DNA of 64,000 bases from G963668435 sp963668435 (GTDB taxonomy: Bacteria > Latescibacterota > Latescibacteria > Latescibacterales > Latescibacteraceae): positions 372,001 through 436,000 of the forward strand of contig CAXXSC010000006.1 of NCBI GenBank assembly GCA_963668435.2, given 5' to 3'. This document shows positions 52,712 to 62,070 of this stretch, one piece after another (position 1 is the stretch's first letter; each line of letters begins with the position of its first letter). A program made the position numbers and the translations under genes. A model generated the notes under the pieces. That model was given only the letters and a program-made list of their open reading frames with translations. It did no database searches and was not told the DNA's origin.

Positions 52712-54813
52712 TGCGTATGAAACATATTCTCTTTCTACTGGCCTGCTTTTACATCGCTCTCGATGCGGACGCCGAAAATTTCCAACCGACACTGCTTCAT
52801 ATCGACGCGCCTCAAGATTTCGACTATCTGTTCAACGGCTCCGTGGCTGAAATCCCGGTCACTATTACCGGCACACCGGCCTCGGTCATTTTCTGCCTGT
52901 TTACGAAAAACCTTGCTGCGGAAATCCCCAACACGATCAACGGCTATCTCGGCTGGCACCAGGTGAACCAGGTCGACACCTGCATTTATTATTCGCAGGC
53001 CCACGATTTCGACATCGGCGAACATGTTATCACTTGGGATGGCCGTGACCAGGACGGTAACTGGGTCAACTTCGGCTATTATACCTATTATCTCTGGGGA
53101 TATGACAACAAGAGCGAGAAAACGCGGGTTGGTTTTTGCCTTAATGCTGATTGGGGATTCGATATGACCACGAATGTTTTGGAGGTGGATGAAAACGGGT
53201 TACCTTTGTCGAATCCAATCTGGTATACGGCGGACAGCCGCTGGATTCTGGGCCGCGATCCTCTTGATGATTCCTTGATGGAGTTCACTTCGATCACACT
53301 GCCTGAAGGATGGGACTATCGGGGTGATCCTTTCATTCATCCCGATGAACCGGAATACGAATATCTCAATGTCGCCAATAAGGAAGAAAGAAAAGCAGCG
53401 CTGATGAAAATCAAGTATGTCCCTGATGGTGACGCTCACATTGTCGAGGACTGGGGCGAGGAACAACCATTCAGCTATATCTACAGCACGGTGGCGGGTG
53501 GCAGCCCCGGTGTTGCCAGTGATAGAGAATACCTGTATACCGTTGACGAGAATCATTCAGCCTCGAACGATGCGGATGCCGAGTTCTACATCTATGACAT
53601 GGACGGATATCTGGTGACAGAAATCGATATTTCTTCCTGGTGGAGTTCGCCTGATGATTTTGCCAAAGATGCCCAGATGAACGGTGGTCCGAATGCGATT
53701 TTCAGCCGTAACGGAAAGGTTTTTCTAGGCTGTCACTGCAGCTGCCTGACGCAGATGGTTAATCCGGCACGTTATCTCGCAAGTGGCGAGTATAACGATT
53801 TATTTGTCTGGTCTAATGGCAACGGTGATTACGTGTTCGACCATAATTACGAGGAATGGGCGGATAGGCGCTGGGTATGCAATGATTATAACGTGGGACC
53901 GTATATGTACAATATCAGTGCGGATGATAATTTGTTTGTCGCACGTTGTGCGTATGATATAGGAATTATGTCATTCGGATTAGCTGCTCCGGATGGCACA
54001 GGTCTTGGGTATTTCTCGTTTTTTGGTGATACTGCAGGGCAAAAAAATGGATTGACAGTCATCGACAGTGAAACGTCGTTTGATGGTTTCTATATGGACA
54101 ACGCTACCGATTTGCCCAATAAACCGGCATCATATATATATAACCGGGAAAATGATAACTGGAGCGGTATCCATTTTATTGCGCAGGACTCTTTCAAGGG
54201 ATTGATCAGCTGCCATGCTGATTGTTTCTGTACAAGACCACCGTATGTATTGATTGAACGCCCCGCAACGGGGGATGTCCTGAAAAAAGGTGAAAAAGCG
54301 CTGATCAGAATCTATCGATGCTCAACACCGCCTATAACTGTCGAGGTTACTGTAGACGGCGGGGCGACATGGCAGGTTCTCGGTGATATGAATGACTGGA
54401 ACAGCCCCAATTTTATCTGGGAGGTACCCGATATCGATTCCGGTGACTGCTATGTCAAAGCCTCGCGGACAGAACCGCCGTATGTCACCGAGACAGTCGG
54501 GCCGTTCAGTATCGGTAATGCATCAGTTGCTGTCGAGACGGCGCTTCCCACCGAGTTCGCCCTTTCCCAGAACCATCCGAACCCGTTCAACCCGGTGACA
54601 ACGATCCCGTTCAGTCTCGCCGAGGACTCGGAAATCACACTCGTGGTCTACAATATCGCCGGTGAGAAAGTAGCCACGCTCGCCGAGGGGCAGTTCTCCG
54701 CAGGCAGTCACAGTGTCGACTGGAACGCTGGAGAGTTCGCCAGCGGGATATATTTCTGCCGCCTGAACGCGGGAAAATTCGAACAGACACGGAAAATGAC
54801 GGTGGTTAAATAA
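52711..54813 (+). CDS. Secreted protein of repeated surface family, member 7
   Basis: This 700-residue member starts in the TAATG overlap with the previous gene; signal peptide MRMKHILFLLACFYIALDADA. Core motifs are TWDGRDQDGNWVNFGYYTYY, DFGFDM-type linker, EFYIYDMDGYLVTEIDISSW, QMNGGPNAIFSRNGK, SNGNGDYVFDHN and LAAPDGTGLGYFSF. One Kre9/KNH-like module follows (RPATGDVLKKGEKALIRI...VTVDGGATW), then a tail nearly identical at DNA level to that of member 6 (NHPNPFNPVTTIPFSLA to QTRKMTVVK). Members 6 and 7 are each other's closest relatives by tail but not by core. Confidence 0.82.
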   Translation: MRMKHILFLLACFYIALDADAENFQPTLLHIDAPQDFDYLFNGSVAEIPVTITGTPASVIFCLFTKNLAAEIPNTINGYLGWHQVNQVDTCIYYSQAHDFDIGEHVITWDGRDQDGNWVNFGYYTYYLWGYDNKSEKTRVGFCLNADWGFDMTTNVLEVDENGLPLSNPIWYTADSRWILGRDPLDDSLMEFTSITLPEGWDYRGDPFIHPDEPEYEYLNVANKEERKAALMKIKYVPDGDAHIVEDWGEEQPFSYIYSTVAGGSPGVASDREYLYTVDENHSASNDADAEFYIYDMDGYLVTEIDISSWWSSPDDFAKDAQMNGGPNAIFSRNGKVFLGCHCSCLTQMVNPARYLASGEYNDLFVWSNGNGDYVFDHNYEEWADRRWVCNDYNVGPYMYNISADDNLFVARCAYDIGIMSFGLAAPDGTGLGYFSFFGDTAGQKNGLTVIDSETSFDGFYMDNATDLPNKPASYIYNRENDNWSGIHFIAQDSFKGLISCHADCFCTRPPYVLIERPATGDVLKKGEKALIRIYRCSTPPITVEVTVDGGATWQVLGDMNDWNSPNFIWEVPDIDSGDCYVKASRTEPPYVTETVGPFSIGNASVAVETALPTEFALSQNHPNPFNPVTTIPFSLAEDSEITLVVYNIAGEKVATLAEGQFSAGSHSVDWNAGEFASGIYFCRLNAGKFEQTRKMTVVK

Positions 54814-54840
54814 TGTTCGGGACATGTTGCGGTATTGCGT

Positions 54841-54904
54841 GCCCTGACCGGAAAGCCTGAATGACCACAACGGAAATTGCGTGACAGTCCTTTCCGGTCA
54901 GGGC
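54841..54904 (+). repeat. Perfect 15-base inverted repeat between convergent genes
   Basis: GCCCTGACCGGAAAG (54841-54855) and CTTTCCGGTCAGGGC (54890-54904) are perfect inverted copies with a 34-base loop. They lie between the stops of the gene at 52711 and the convergent fucosidase. The A run to the right gives no T run for either direction, so a terminator role is uncertain. Confidence 0.6.
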
Positions 54905-54914
54905 AAAAAAGCGG

Positions 54915-56276
54915 CTATTCGAGGAACAGTTCTATAACTGGTACGGTGACATCGGGTTTCAGGACCGGCAGGTCGAGTGACAGCGTGCCTTCCTTGACAC
55001 CTGACAGTGTCTGCTGCCAGCCGTGAAGTCCGACGAAACGGACCTCCGAGGCGTCGTGAAGCAGCTGGGCATACTTGACTTTCCCCGCGAATCCCTCCAG
55101 ATGCAACTTGCCCATAGGCCATTGGAGTACATGAAGATAGAGCCGTTTGAGCTCGGGATTGTAGGTTAAAAGGCAGTTGTCGGGTTTCTTGAACTCTGGC
55201 GGTGCCTCGGTACAGCCGTAGATCGAGCGATTGTTGTATTTCATCCACTCTCCCATGGCGTCGAGACGGTCCATTGCGCGATAATCGAACGTTCCCCGCG
55301 CGGTCGGCCCCACATTGAGAAGCAGGTTGCCGCCCTTGCTGACAACCTCGATCAGCATGGTGATCAGCTGCTCCGGGCTTTTCCAGGTGGTCTCGTCACG
55401 ATAGTAGCCCCACGAGCCGGAGAACGTCTGGCAGGTCTCCCACGGCACTTTCTTGCCGTCCACCTTAACCCACTCATTAGGCATGAACTGCTCGGGTGTC
55501 CGGAAATCCCAGCCGCCGGGAACATCGAGAAGGTTGAGCCGGTCGTTGACCACGATGCCGGGCTGAAGTTCCCTGACCATTTTCAGAAGCTCGACCGAGC
55601 CCCAGTCGTCACGCCCCTTGCCGTCCTCGCCCGGATAGGAAAAGTCGAGGAACAGGCAGTCAATACGGCCGAAATCGGTCATCAGTTCGCGAACCTGATT
55701 ATGGCAGTATTCGCGGTAGACACTCATGTCGCGGTCCTTGTTCTTTTCCCGTTCCTCCTTGTTGTCGCGCATGGGATGGATACGGTCGACCGTGAAATCC
55801 GGGTGATGCCAGTCGATAAGCGAGTAATAGAAACCGACCCTGATGCCCTCGTTCCTGAACGCGGCGACCAGCTGTTTGATCAGGTCTTTTTCATAGGGCG
55901 TATTGGTCACCTTGTAGTCGGTGTATTTGGAGTCCCAGAGGCAGAAACCCTCGTGGTGTTTGGTGGTGATAACAAAATATTTCATGCCCGCGTTCTTTGC
56001 CGCACGAGCCCATTCCTTTGGATTGAACAGGTCGGGATTGAAATGGTCGAAATATTTCTGGTAATCCCCGTCGGTGATCCGCTCGCGGTTTTTCACCCAT
56101 TCATGACGGGCCGGAAGGGCATAGAGTCCCCAGTGGATGAACATGCCGAAACGGGCCTCGGTCCACCATTTCATGCGGTTCATTTTCTGCTGTTCGGTCT
56201 CCGCTCCCGCGACAGTGAGCGATGACATCAGTATCAGCAGTGTCAATAGAATAACGATACCTGATTTGAAATTCAT
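54915..56276 (-). CDS. Glycoside hydrolase family 29 alpha-L-fucosidase, secreted
   Basis: This 453-residue secreted enzyme hydrolyses alpha-L-fucosides. A signal peptide (MNFKSGIVILLTLLILMSSL, cleaved near VAGA) is followed by the GH29 (beta/alpha)8 barrel: WWTEARFGMFIHWGLYALPA, KYFVITTKHHEGFCLWDSKY and VGFYYSLIDWHHPDF. The probable nucleophile Asp is in DCLFLDFSYP near residue 210. QFMPNEWVKVDG and LLLNVGPTARGTFD follow. Length is typical. ATG 56276 follows GGGAGAGGATC; an upstream in-frame ATG at 56300 precedes the signal. With the GH95 enzyme it suggests use of fucosylated polysaccharides. Confidence 0.94.
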   Translation of the reverse strand: MNFKSGIVILLTLLILMSSLTVAGAETEQQKMNRMKWWTEARFGMFIHWGLYALPARHEWVKNRERITDGDYQKYFDHFNPDLFNPKEWARAAKNAGMKYFVITTKHHEGFCLWDSKYTDYKVTNTPYEKDLIKQLVAAFRNEGIRVGFYYSLIDWHHPDFTVDRIHPMRDNKEEREKNKDRDMSVYREYCHNQVRELMTDFGRIDCLFLDFSYPGEDGKGRDDWGSVELLKMVRELQPGIVVNDRLNLLDVPGGWDFRTPEQFMPNEWVKVDGKKVPWETCQTFSGSWGYYRDETTWKSPEQLITMLIEVVSKGGNLLLNVGPTARGTFDYRAMDRLDAMGEWMKYNNRSIYGCTEAPPEFKKPDNCLLTYNPELKRLYLHVLQWPMGKLHLEGFAGKVKYAQLLHDASEVRFVGLHGWQQTLSGVKEGTLSLDLPVLKPDVTVPVIELFLE

Positions 56277-56360
56277 GATCCTCTCCCTTTCATTGTGCAT
56301 TCGATTCAGGCATGTTTTTATTCAAATTTCCCGATGCTTTCACCACCGTTTAAATGCCCC

Positions 56361-56411
56361 CTCCTGTCGCTGTGTGACATCTTTCCCTCAGCTGGGTAAG
56401 GAGGGTTGGCC
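56361..56411 (+). repeat. Dispersed intergenic repeat, copy A
   Basis: CTGTCGCTGTGTGACATCTT with a flanking CCC...GGG hairpin. A related copy with CTGTCGTTTCACGACATCTT lies at 63063-63082. Confidence 0.45.
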
Positions 56412-56455
56412 CTTATTAGAAATAAATGTCTGCTCGCCGCCAGTTATACCGCAAA

Positions 56456-58027
56456 TCAGCTGTCGATGGCCCTGCGGACATGCATGGCCAGGTCATCCAT
56501 ACTGTAGGGTTTGGTGATATAGCCTTTCGCACCGTCAATCCCTTTCAGTTCCGTTTCGCTGAAACCTGAGGCGATGAGGACTTTCGCGTCAGGACGCCTT
56601 TTCAGAATTTCCTTGAGCACTGTTTTCCCCGGCAGTTTCGGCAGGGCGAGATCGAGAATCACAAGATCGACAGTCTCCGCCTTCTCAATAAAAAGCTCCA
56701 ATCCCGATTCACCGTCCGGGGCAAAAAGAACGGTATATCCGAACTCCGTCATCGCTTCTTTAACAAGACTTCCGATCGAAAGCTCGTCCTCGATAAGAAG
56801 TATCGTTTCGGAACCTCCTGTGACCTCGGGTGTTTCGATAACCGCGGCTTTCGGCACTATTTTATCAGCTTTCGGCAGGAAAATATGGAATTTTGCCCCC
56901 TTCCCTTCCTCTGACTCGATATCGATAAAGCCGGAATGGTCCTGCGTTACAATTTTATAGACCATCGCCAGGCCAAGCCCCTGCCCTTTCATGTTGCCAA
57001 GGTTTCGTGTGGTGAACAGGGGGTCGAAAGCTCGCCTTTTAACCGTCTCAGTCATGCCTGTGCCGGAATCCTCGAAAACGATGTGGATGAATTGCTCATG
57101 ATCGAAACCGCGTATCCTCGCGTCCTCCCCCGAGCAATCGTTTGCATAAATTCGAATAAAATCACCCGGTTCCGTCTCTTTTCGTTCGATAGCGTGGACA
57201 GCATTCATTCCAAGGTTCAGCAGAACCTGATGGAGTTTTCCGTGCTGCCCCCTGACAATGTATGTTTCCGGCGGAATATCCAGGTATTTTTCGATAAGGC
57301 GGTCGGTTGTCCGGGAAAGAATAGCGAAAACGTCTTTTGCAACATGGTAAATATCCACATTTTCCGTTTTGGAAACTGATTCGTCCGAAAGTGACTGGAT
57401 GCTTTTGATCAGACGTGCCGAGGTCCGGCATATCTGGTATGACTGCTCCAGATAATTTCGATGTTTGCTGTTGATATCATGACAATATTTGCGAAGGAGA
57501 TCGAGATTGCCCATTATACCGGTAAGCAGGTTGTTGAAATCATGCGCTATTCCACCGGCAAGGGTGCCGATCGAGTCCATTCGTTCCCGTATTCGAAGCT
57601 GTTCCTCGAGAAGTTTCCGCTCTTTTATTTCCCTTTCAAGCGCCTCATGTTTCTGATCGAGATCAAATGCAAGCTTGATGATTTTCCGGTGATTGTTCCC
57701 GGTCCATCCGGCGAAAGCGCCGACACTCAGCTCGAAAAACGTCGTAAAGAGAATATCCCGAAGCTGATAAGGCTCATGAGCGTTTTGGACGAGGATTGTG
57801 CCGATACATGACAGTACGACAGCATATAACAGGCCACCGCAGATGCCGTAAAACCATCCGCCGATAGCGATAAGGATAAATTCGATGAAAAGAATGGTCA
57901 GCCCGACGAAGGGATAGCATATCAGGTAGACGGATACGTAAATAATGCTGAGTGCCAGCAGCATCAACAGGCAGCGTTTAATGGATTTCATCGATGCGTA
58001 TCTTTGAGCGGTGCTTTGTATTGACAT
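56456..58027 (-). CDS. Membrane-bound hybrid histidine kinase with receiver domain
   Basis: This 523-residue sensor has four or five hydrophobic segments in about residues 15-95. A coiled segment leads into the dimerisation helix, with the phospho-accepting His in LAGGIAHDFNNLLTG near residue 163. The ATPase domain has the N box LNLGMNAVHAIERK, FEDSGTGMTETV (G1) and GLGLAMVYKIV. The receiver has acidic residues in ILLIEDE and the phospho-Asp near 458 in LVILDLALPKLPG, with the conserved Lys in GYITKPYSMDDL. No output domain is fused and no separate regulator is adjacent, so its target is unknown. The fucosidase follows downstream on the same strand. Confidence 0.93.
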   Translation of the reverse strand: MSIQSTAQRYASMKSIKRCLLMLLALSIIYVSVYLICYPFVGLTILFIEFILIAIGGWFYGICGGLLYAVVLSCIGTILVQNAHEPYQLRDILFTTFFELSVGAFAGWTGNNHRKIIKLAFDLDQKHEALEREIKERKLLEEQLRIRERMDSIGTLAGGIAHDFNNLLTGIMGNLDLLRKYCHDINSKHRNYLEQSYQICRTSARLIKSIQSLSDESVSKTENVDIYHVAKDVFAILSRTTDRLIEKYLDIPPETYIVRGQHGKLHQVLLNLGMNAVHAIERKETEPGDFIRIYANDCSGEDARIRGFDHEQFIHIVFEDSGTGMTETVKRRAFDPLFTTRNLGNMKGQGLGLAMVYKIVTQDHSGFIDIESEEGKGAKFHIFLPKADKIVPKAAVIETPEVTGGSETILLIEDELSIGSLVKEAMTEFGYTVLFAPDGESGLELFIEKAETVDLVILDLALPKLPGKTVLKEILKRRPDAKVLIASGFSETELKGIDGAKGYITKPYSMDDLAMHVRRAIDS

Positions 58028-58208
58028 AATAACCTCTGATTGCAGACTCAGGGAGAAAGCAGAAGCATAAATCCGGTTCAGCCATTTAACCTGTCTGATA
58101 AAAGAGCGCTTTTTTGTGGCAATGGCAGCCGATTCATGTTAGAATACAGGAGCCGCAATTTCAAATACGTGATTCATACCCGTAGCTGCTCAGATAAGGG
58201 ATTCTATT

Positions 58209-59216
58209 ATGATACGAAAAATGTTTGACGAAATGAAAGATATGTTTGTAAACATATTACTTTCAAGGGGTTTTTCGTCTGAACGGGCTGAAAAAGTGGC
58301 GGTTCTTTTTGCTGAGACCAGCCTTGACGGTGTCTATTCTCACGGTCACAACCGTTTTCCCATGTTTATCGACTATATCGACCGGGGGATTGTCGATGTC
58401 GAGGCTGAACCGTCGCTTGTAAGTGCATCGGGGCCGTTCGAACGCTGGGACGGCAATCTCGGGCCCGGTAATCTCAACGCGTCGAGTTCAATGGCACGTG
58501 CAATCGAACTGGCACATGAACATGGCATGGGAGCAGTCGCGCTTCGGAACAGCAATCACTGGATGCGCGGCGGCAGTTACGGTTGGCAGGCGGCAGAGGC
58601 GGGTTGTCTCGCAATCTGTTTCACGAACGCCATTTCCGGTATGCCTCCCTGGGGGACCGCGGAAAACCGTGTCGGCAACAACCCTTTTGTCATGGCGGTG
58701 CCGCGCGAGGAAGGCCATATAGTCCTCGACATGGCCTTATCACAGTTTTCCTACGGGCGGATGCATGTGCACCGTCTGGCGGGTGAGAAACTTCCCGTGC
58801 CCGGCGGCTACGACAAAAACGGTGCTGTCACTGATGATCCCGCGGAAATTCTCGGTGGGGGAGCGCCGCTTCCCATCGGCTACTGGAAAGGCTCCGGTAT
58901 GGCGCTCATGCTCGATCTCTTCGTCGCGCTTTTGTCCGATGGCGAGCCTACAGTGAGGATCGACGGTAAGAGTGACGAGTACGGTGTCTGCCAGCTTTTC
59001 ATTGCCTTTGCGGTCGATAAAATACAGAACAGGGGTATTGTCGAAAACCTGACATCCGAGGTGATCGACTATATTCACAGCGCCGCGCCTGTCGAAAAAG
59101 GCGGTCATGCCGGTTACCCCGGTGAACGCACACTTGCCACACGTCATGAAAATAGAGAAAAAGGTATCCCGGTTGATGAAACGGTCTGGGAAAAAATAAT
59201 CGCACTTGCCAAATAA
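58209..59216 (+). CDS. dlgD: Ldh2-family dehydrogenase, probable 2,3-diketo-L-gulonate reductase
   Basis: This 335-residue NAD(P)H-dependent oxidoreductase belongs to the malate/L-lactate dehydrogenase-like family (Ldh2). It is closest in motifs to YiaK/DlgD: SHGHNRFPMFIDYIDRG, WDGNLGPGNLNASS, VALRNSNHWMRGGSYGWQAA and AISGMPPWGTAENRVGNNPF are the signature stretches. DlgD reduces 2,3-diketo-L-gulonate in ascorbate/sugar-acid breakdown. The exact substrate is inference; related members act on other 2-keto acids. ATG 58209 has only AAGG about ten bases upstream. It lies in a cluster with fucosidase and hydrolase genes, suggesting sugar-acid catabolism. Confidence 0.85.
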   Translation: MIRKMFDEMKDMFVNILLSRGFSSERAEKVAVLFAETSLDGVYSHGHNRFPMFIDYIDRGIVDVEAEPSLVSASGPFERWDGNLGPGNLNASSSMARAIELAHEHGMGAVALRNSNHWMRGGSYGWQAAEAGCLAICFTNAISGMPPWGTAENRVGNNPFVMAVPREEGHIVLDMALSQFSYGRMHVHRLAGEKLPVPGGYDKNGAVTDDPAEILGGGAPLPIGYWKGSGMALMLDLFVALLSDGEPTVRIDGKSDEYGVCQLFIAFAVDKIQNRGIVENLTSEVIDYIHSAAPVEKGGHAGYPGERTLATRHENREKGIPVDETVWEKIIALAK

Positions 59217-59232
59217 TTATCAGGAGAAAACC

Positions 59233-60558
59233 ATGAATCGTCATCGCAGTATCCCGCTGTCCGCTATCGTGCTTCTCGTTCTTTTGCCGCTTTCCGCCTG
59301 TTATGCACAGGATCTCCGCTATGACAGCTCGGACCACGGTGAACCGGGAGATAAAGCGCCGATAATCCAGCCCTGGGCCGCGGTCATGCTCGAGCAGGTC
59401 TATGGCGGCTACTGGGCTGTCACCGGCGATCTCGATCTCGATGGCAAAATCGAGGTTGTCAGCGCCAAAAACCACAATGAGAACGATGTGCATTACACCA
59501 GCTCGGTCGTGGTGCAGAAACTGGACGGTTCTATCCTCTGGCGCTGGGGCAATCCCTCGATCGGCCGCCGCGAATGGCATCATGATGTCGCCTGCCAGAT
59601 ATATGACTGGGACGGCGACACCTGGCCGGAGGTCATCGTTGCCACGAAGGATGCTATTGTCGAACTGGACGGCCGCACCGGAGCTGAACGAAGGCGTATT
59701 CCCATCGAGAAAGATGCCAGCGACAGCATCGTGTTCTGCAATGTTTCGGGCAACAGCCGTGCCACCGATATAATGGTGAAAGACCGCTATCACAATATCT
59801 ATGTCTACGATTACAACGGCGACCTTATCTGGAAAGTGACCGATCCCGGCGGCTACCGGACCTGCCATCAGCCGCGCCCCTACGATCTTGACGGTGACGG
59901 CAAGGACGAGATTTTCGCCGGTTATGCCATGCTCAACAGCGATGGCAGCGTGCGCTGGACACTCTCTTCCGATACAGTCGATCTCGGCAAAGGCCACAAT
60001 GACTGTGTGCGGCTTGTCAGGAAAGGCGAAACACTCGCGGACTGGCGTTTCCTCTGCACATACTGCGGCGCGAAATGCCTGGCATATGTCGACGGCAACG
60101 GCAAAACAGTCTGGGAACAGACAGGATTCCATTACGAATCGCTGAATGTCGGGCGCATGTTCGCAGATGTCGAGGGCCCGCAGTTCCTCGTCGATGTCGA
60201 TCATGTGCCGCGCGGCGAGAGCCCGGTGATCAGTTTCGATGAGAACGGCAACCGCCTTGCCCGTCTCGTCTCGGATTACTGCCGTCAGCACAAGCTGCTC
60301 GACTGGACCGGCGACGGGCTCGACGAGATTCTTCTCGCGCACAACCGCGGGATTTTCGACAACACCGGGAAACGTATTGCCACCTTCGCTGTCGACGCTT
60401 CCGGTGTTGCCCTTCAGCTCGGTGACATGGACGGTGACGCTGTCATCGATGTCGCGATAACGACCCCGAAAGGATTCTACATTTTCAGGAACGAGAAGGG
60501 TGTGAAACAGGAAACCGCGCCGCGCCTGGGCAGTATCGTGAATTATACCCTGTACTGA
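59233..60558 (+). CDS. Secreted FG-GAP/VCBS-type propeller protein (polysaccharide-lyase-11-like)
   Basis: This 441-residue secreted protein has a signal peptide with lipobox-like LSACYA. A propeller follows with calcium-binding type repeats: VTGDLDLDGKIEVVSAK, YDWDGDTWPEVIVAT, PYDLDGDGKDEIFAGY, LDWTGDGLDEILLAHN and LGDMDGDAVIDVAI. It resembles FG-GAP proteins and rhamnogalacturonan lyases of family 11, but catalytic residues of the latter could not be verified. The gene starts 16 bases after the DlgD-like gene with CAGGAG before ATG 59233, so it is probably co-transcribed. Confidence 0.8.
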   Translation: MNRHRSIPLSAIVLLVLLPLSACYAQDLRYDSSDHGEPGDKAPIIQPWAAVMLEQVYGGYWAVTGDLDLDGKIEVVSAKNHNENDVHYTSSVVVQKLDGSILWRWGNPSIGRREWHHDVACQIYDWDGDTWPEVIVATKDAIVELDGRTGAERRRIPIEKDASDSIVFCNVSGNSRATDIMVKDRYHNIYVYDYNGDLIWKVTDPGGYRTCHQPRPYDLDGDGKDEIFAGYAMLNSDGSVRWTLSSDTVDLGKGHNDCVRLVRKGETLADWRFLCTYCGAKCLAYVDGNGKTVWEQTGFHYESLNVGRMFADVEGPQFLVDVDHVPRGESPVISFDENGNRLARLVSDYCRQHKLLDWTGDGLDEILLAHNRGIFDNTGKRIATFAVDASGVALQLGDMDGDAVIDVAITTPKGFYIFRNEKGVKQETAPRLGSIVNYTLY

Positions 60559-60687
60559 AATGTGCCGGGAAATGACGATCGCATGTCTGAATTTCTCATG
60601 AGAAATCGCCGGACATGCAAATGGGCATAATTAGCTTAATGATTGTTGTATTGTAATACTTATATGCGGACAATAAAGGAGGTTTCA

Positions 60688-61950
60688 GTGAATCGCCGTA
60701 TCGTGTGTTTTCTTGCGCTGCTCTTTCTGATGATAGTTTCTATTACAGCCGTTTTCGGTGAGGATCTCGGCACGACAAAACCCAAACGGGTCGGTTTGTC
60801 CTCGGAACGCCTTGCCCGTATCGACAGTTTCATGGATCGGTCGATGGACGACAGGCAGATTGCCGGCGCGGTTGTCCTGATCGCAAAGGAAGGGAAAATC
60901 GCCTATAACAAGGCGTATGGACTCGCGGATATCGAGAGCGGAGCGCCCATGAAAACGGACTCCATGTTCCGTATCGCCTCAATGTCGAAAGCGCTCACCA
61001 GCACCGCCATTATGATCCTTTATGAGGAGGGCCGTCTGCTCATGACCCAGCCCATATCGGATTTCATTCCGGGATTCAAAGATCCGAAAGTCATAGAACC
61101 GTCCTCCGCGGGCGATACTTACAGTCTCGTTCCCGCGCACCGCGAGATCACGGTCCGTCACCTTCTCAACCACACCTCCGGCCTTACCTACGGTTCCGGC
61201 CTTCACTCGGACATTTACAAAAAAGCCGGCATGACTGTCGGGCTCGAACCTGTCGAGGGCACCATCGGCGAGAAAATCGATAAGCTGGCGACCCTTCCCC
61301 TTATCAGCCATCCCGGAGAGCAGCTCAATTACGGCATGTCGATCGATGTGCTCGGCTACATTGTCGAGATCGTTTCAGGCAAGCCGCTGAACGAGTTCAT
61401 GCGTGAGCGTATTTTCGAACCTCTCGGCATGAAAGACACCTGTTTCGTCCTTCCGGAAGAAAAACTCCCACGCCTTGCCCGCATCTACACGCGCGACAAG
61501 AACGGCGGCCCGATGAGAAAAGGCGATGATCCCTCCTATCTCACAGGGACCACCTATTTCTCCGGCGGCGCGGGCCTTATAAGCACCGCTGACGACTATC
61601 TCCGTTTCGCCCAGATGATTCTCAATGGCGGCGAGCTCAATGGTGTCCGTATTCTCGGAAAGCGGACTGTCGAGTACATGAGCGAAAATTCCATCGGTGA
61701 TATCTGGGCGCCATTCCGTATCCATAGCGGCGACAAAATGGGCCTCGGTTTCGGTATCCGTACCGAGCGCGGCGAGTTCGACGAGATGGAAAACCTCGGC
61801 ATCATCGGCTGGGACGGCGCTTTTTACACCCGTTTCTGGATCGACCCGAAAGAGAAACTGGTGGGCATTTTCATGTCGCAGTCCCGCGACTGGACAAACG
61901 ACCTTATCAATCGCTACCGTGTGCTGGTTTACCAGTCAATCGTGGAGTAA
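60688..61950 (+). CDS. Beta-lactamase-fold serine hydrolase (exported)
   Basis: This 420-residue protein has a signal peptide (VNRRIVCFLALLFLMIVSIT...) and a class C beta-lactamase-like domain. The nucleophile motif is SMSK in FRIASMSKALTSTAIM (about residue 104). The second motif is LNYGMSIDVLG, and a W-x-G motif in WDGAFYTRFWID takes the place of KTG. Such proteins are often esterases, D-aminopeptidases or amidases. No specific substrate can be named. Unlike the homologue at 16013 it keeps the SxxK lysine. The start is GTG 60688 after GGAGG; ATGs further upstream are less well placed. Confidence 0.88.
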   Translation: MNRRIVCFLALLFLMIVSITAVFGEDLGTTKPKRVGLSSERLARIDSFMDRSMDDRQIAGAVVLIAKEGKIAYNKAYGLADIESGAPMKTDSMFRIASMSKALTSTAIMILYEEGRLLMTQPISDFIPGFKDPKVIEPSSAGDTYSLVPAHREITVRHLLNHTSGLTYGSGLHSDIYKKAGMTVGLEPVEGTIGEKIDKLATLPLISHPGEQLNYGMSIDVLGYIVEIVSGKPLNEFMRERIFEPLGMKDTCFVLPEEKLPRLARIYTRDKNGGPMRKGDDPSYLTGTTYFSGGAGLISTADDYLRFAQMILNGGELNGVRILGKRTVEYMSENSIGDIWAPFRIHSGDKMGLGFGIRTERGEFDEMENLGIIGWDGAFYTRFWIDPKEKLVGIFMSQSRDWTNDLINRYRVLVYQSIVE

Positions 61951-62007
61951 AAGCGGAAAAAGCGGAAAAAGCGGAAAGAGAAGAGAAAAGAAAGAAAAGA
62001 TTTAAAC

Positions 62008-62070
62008 GCGGGGGAACCGTCATTCCATGGTTTCCCCGCAGCCCTTCCGGGAAGGGGCGGTGGTCCCTTT
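62008..62070 (+). repeat. Structured two-hairpin repeat, copy B
   Basis: GCGGGGGAACC...CCATGG...CCCCGC forms the first hairpin, then AAGGGGC GGTG GTCCCTT the second. It matches the copy at 43204 with compensatory changes. It follows three tandem GCGGAAAA(A) repeats after the hydrolase stop at 61950. Confidence 0.65.

Noticed and set aside
54841..54904. Terminator for the plus-strand surface gene
   Set aside because: The arms are perfect, but the loop is 34 bases and an A run, not a T run, follows. I list it only as an inverted repeat.
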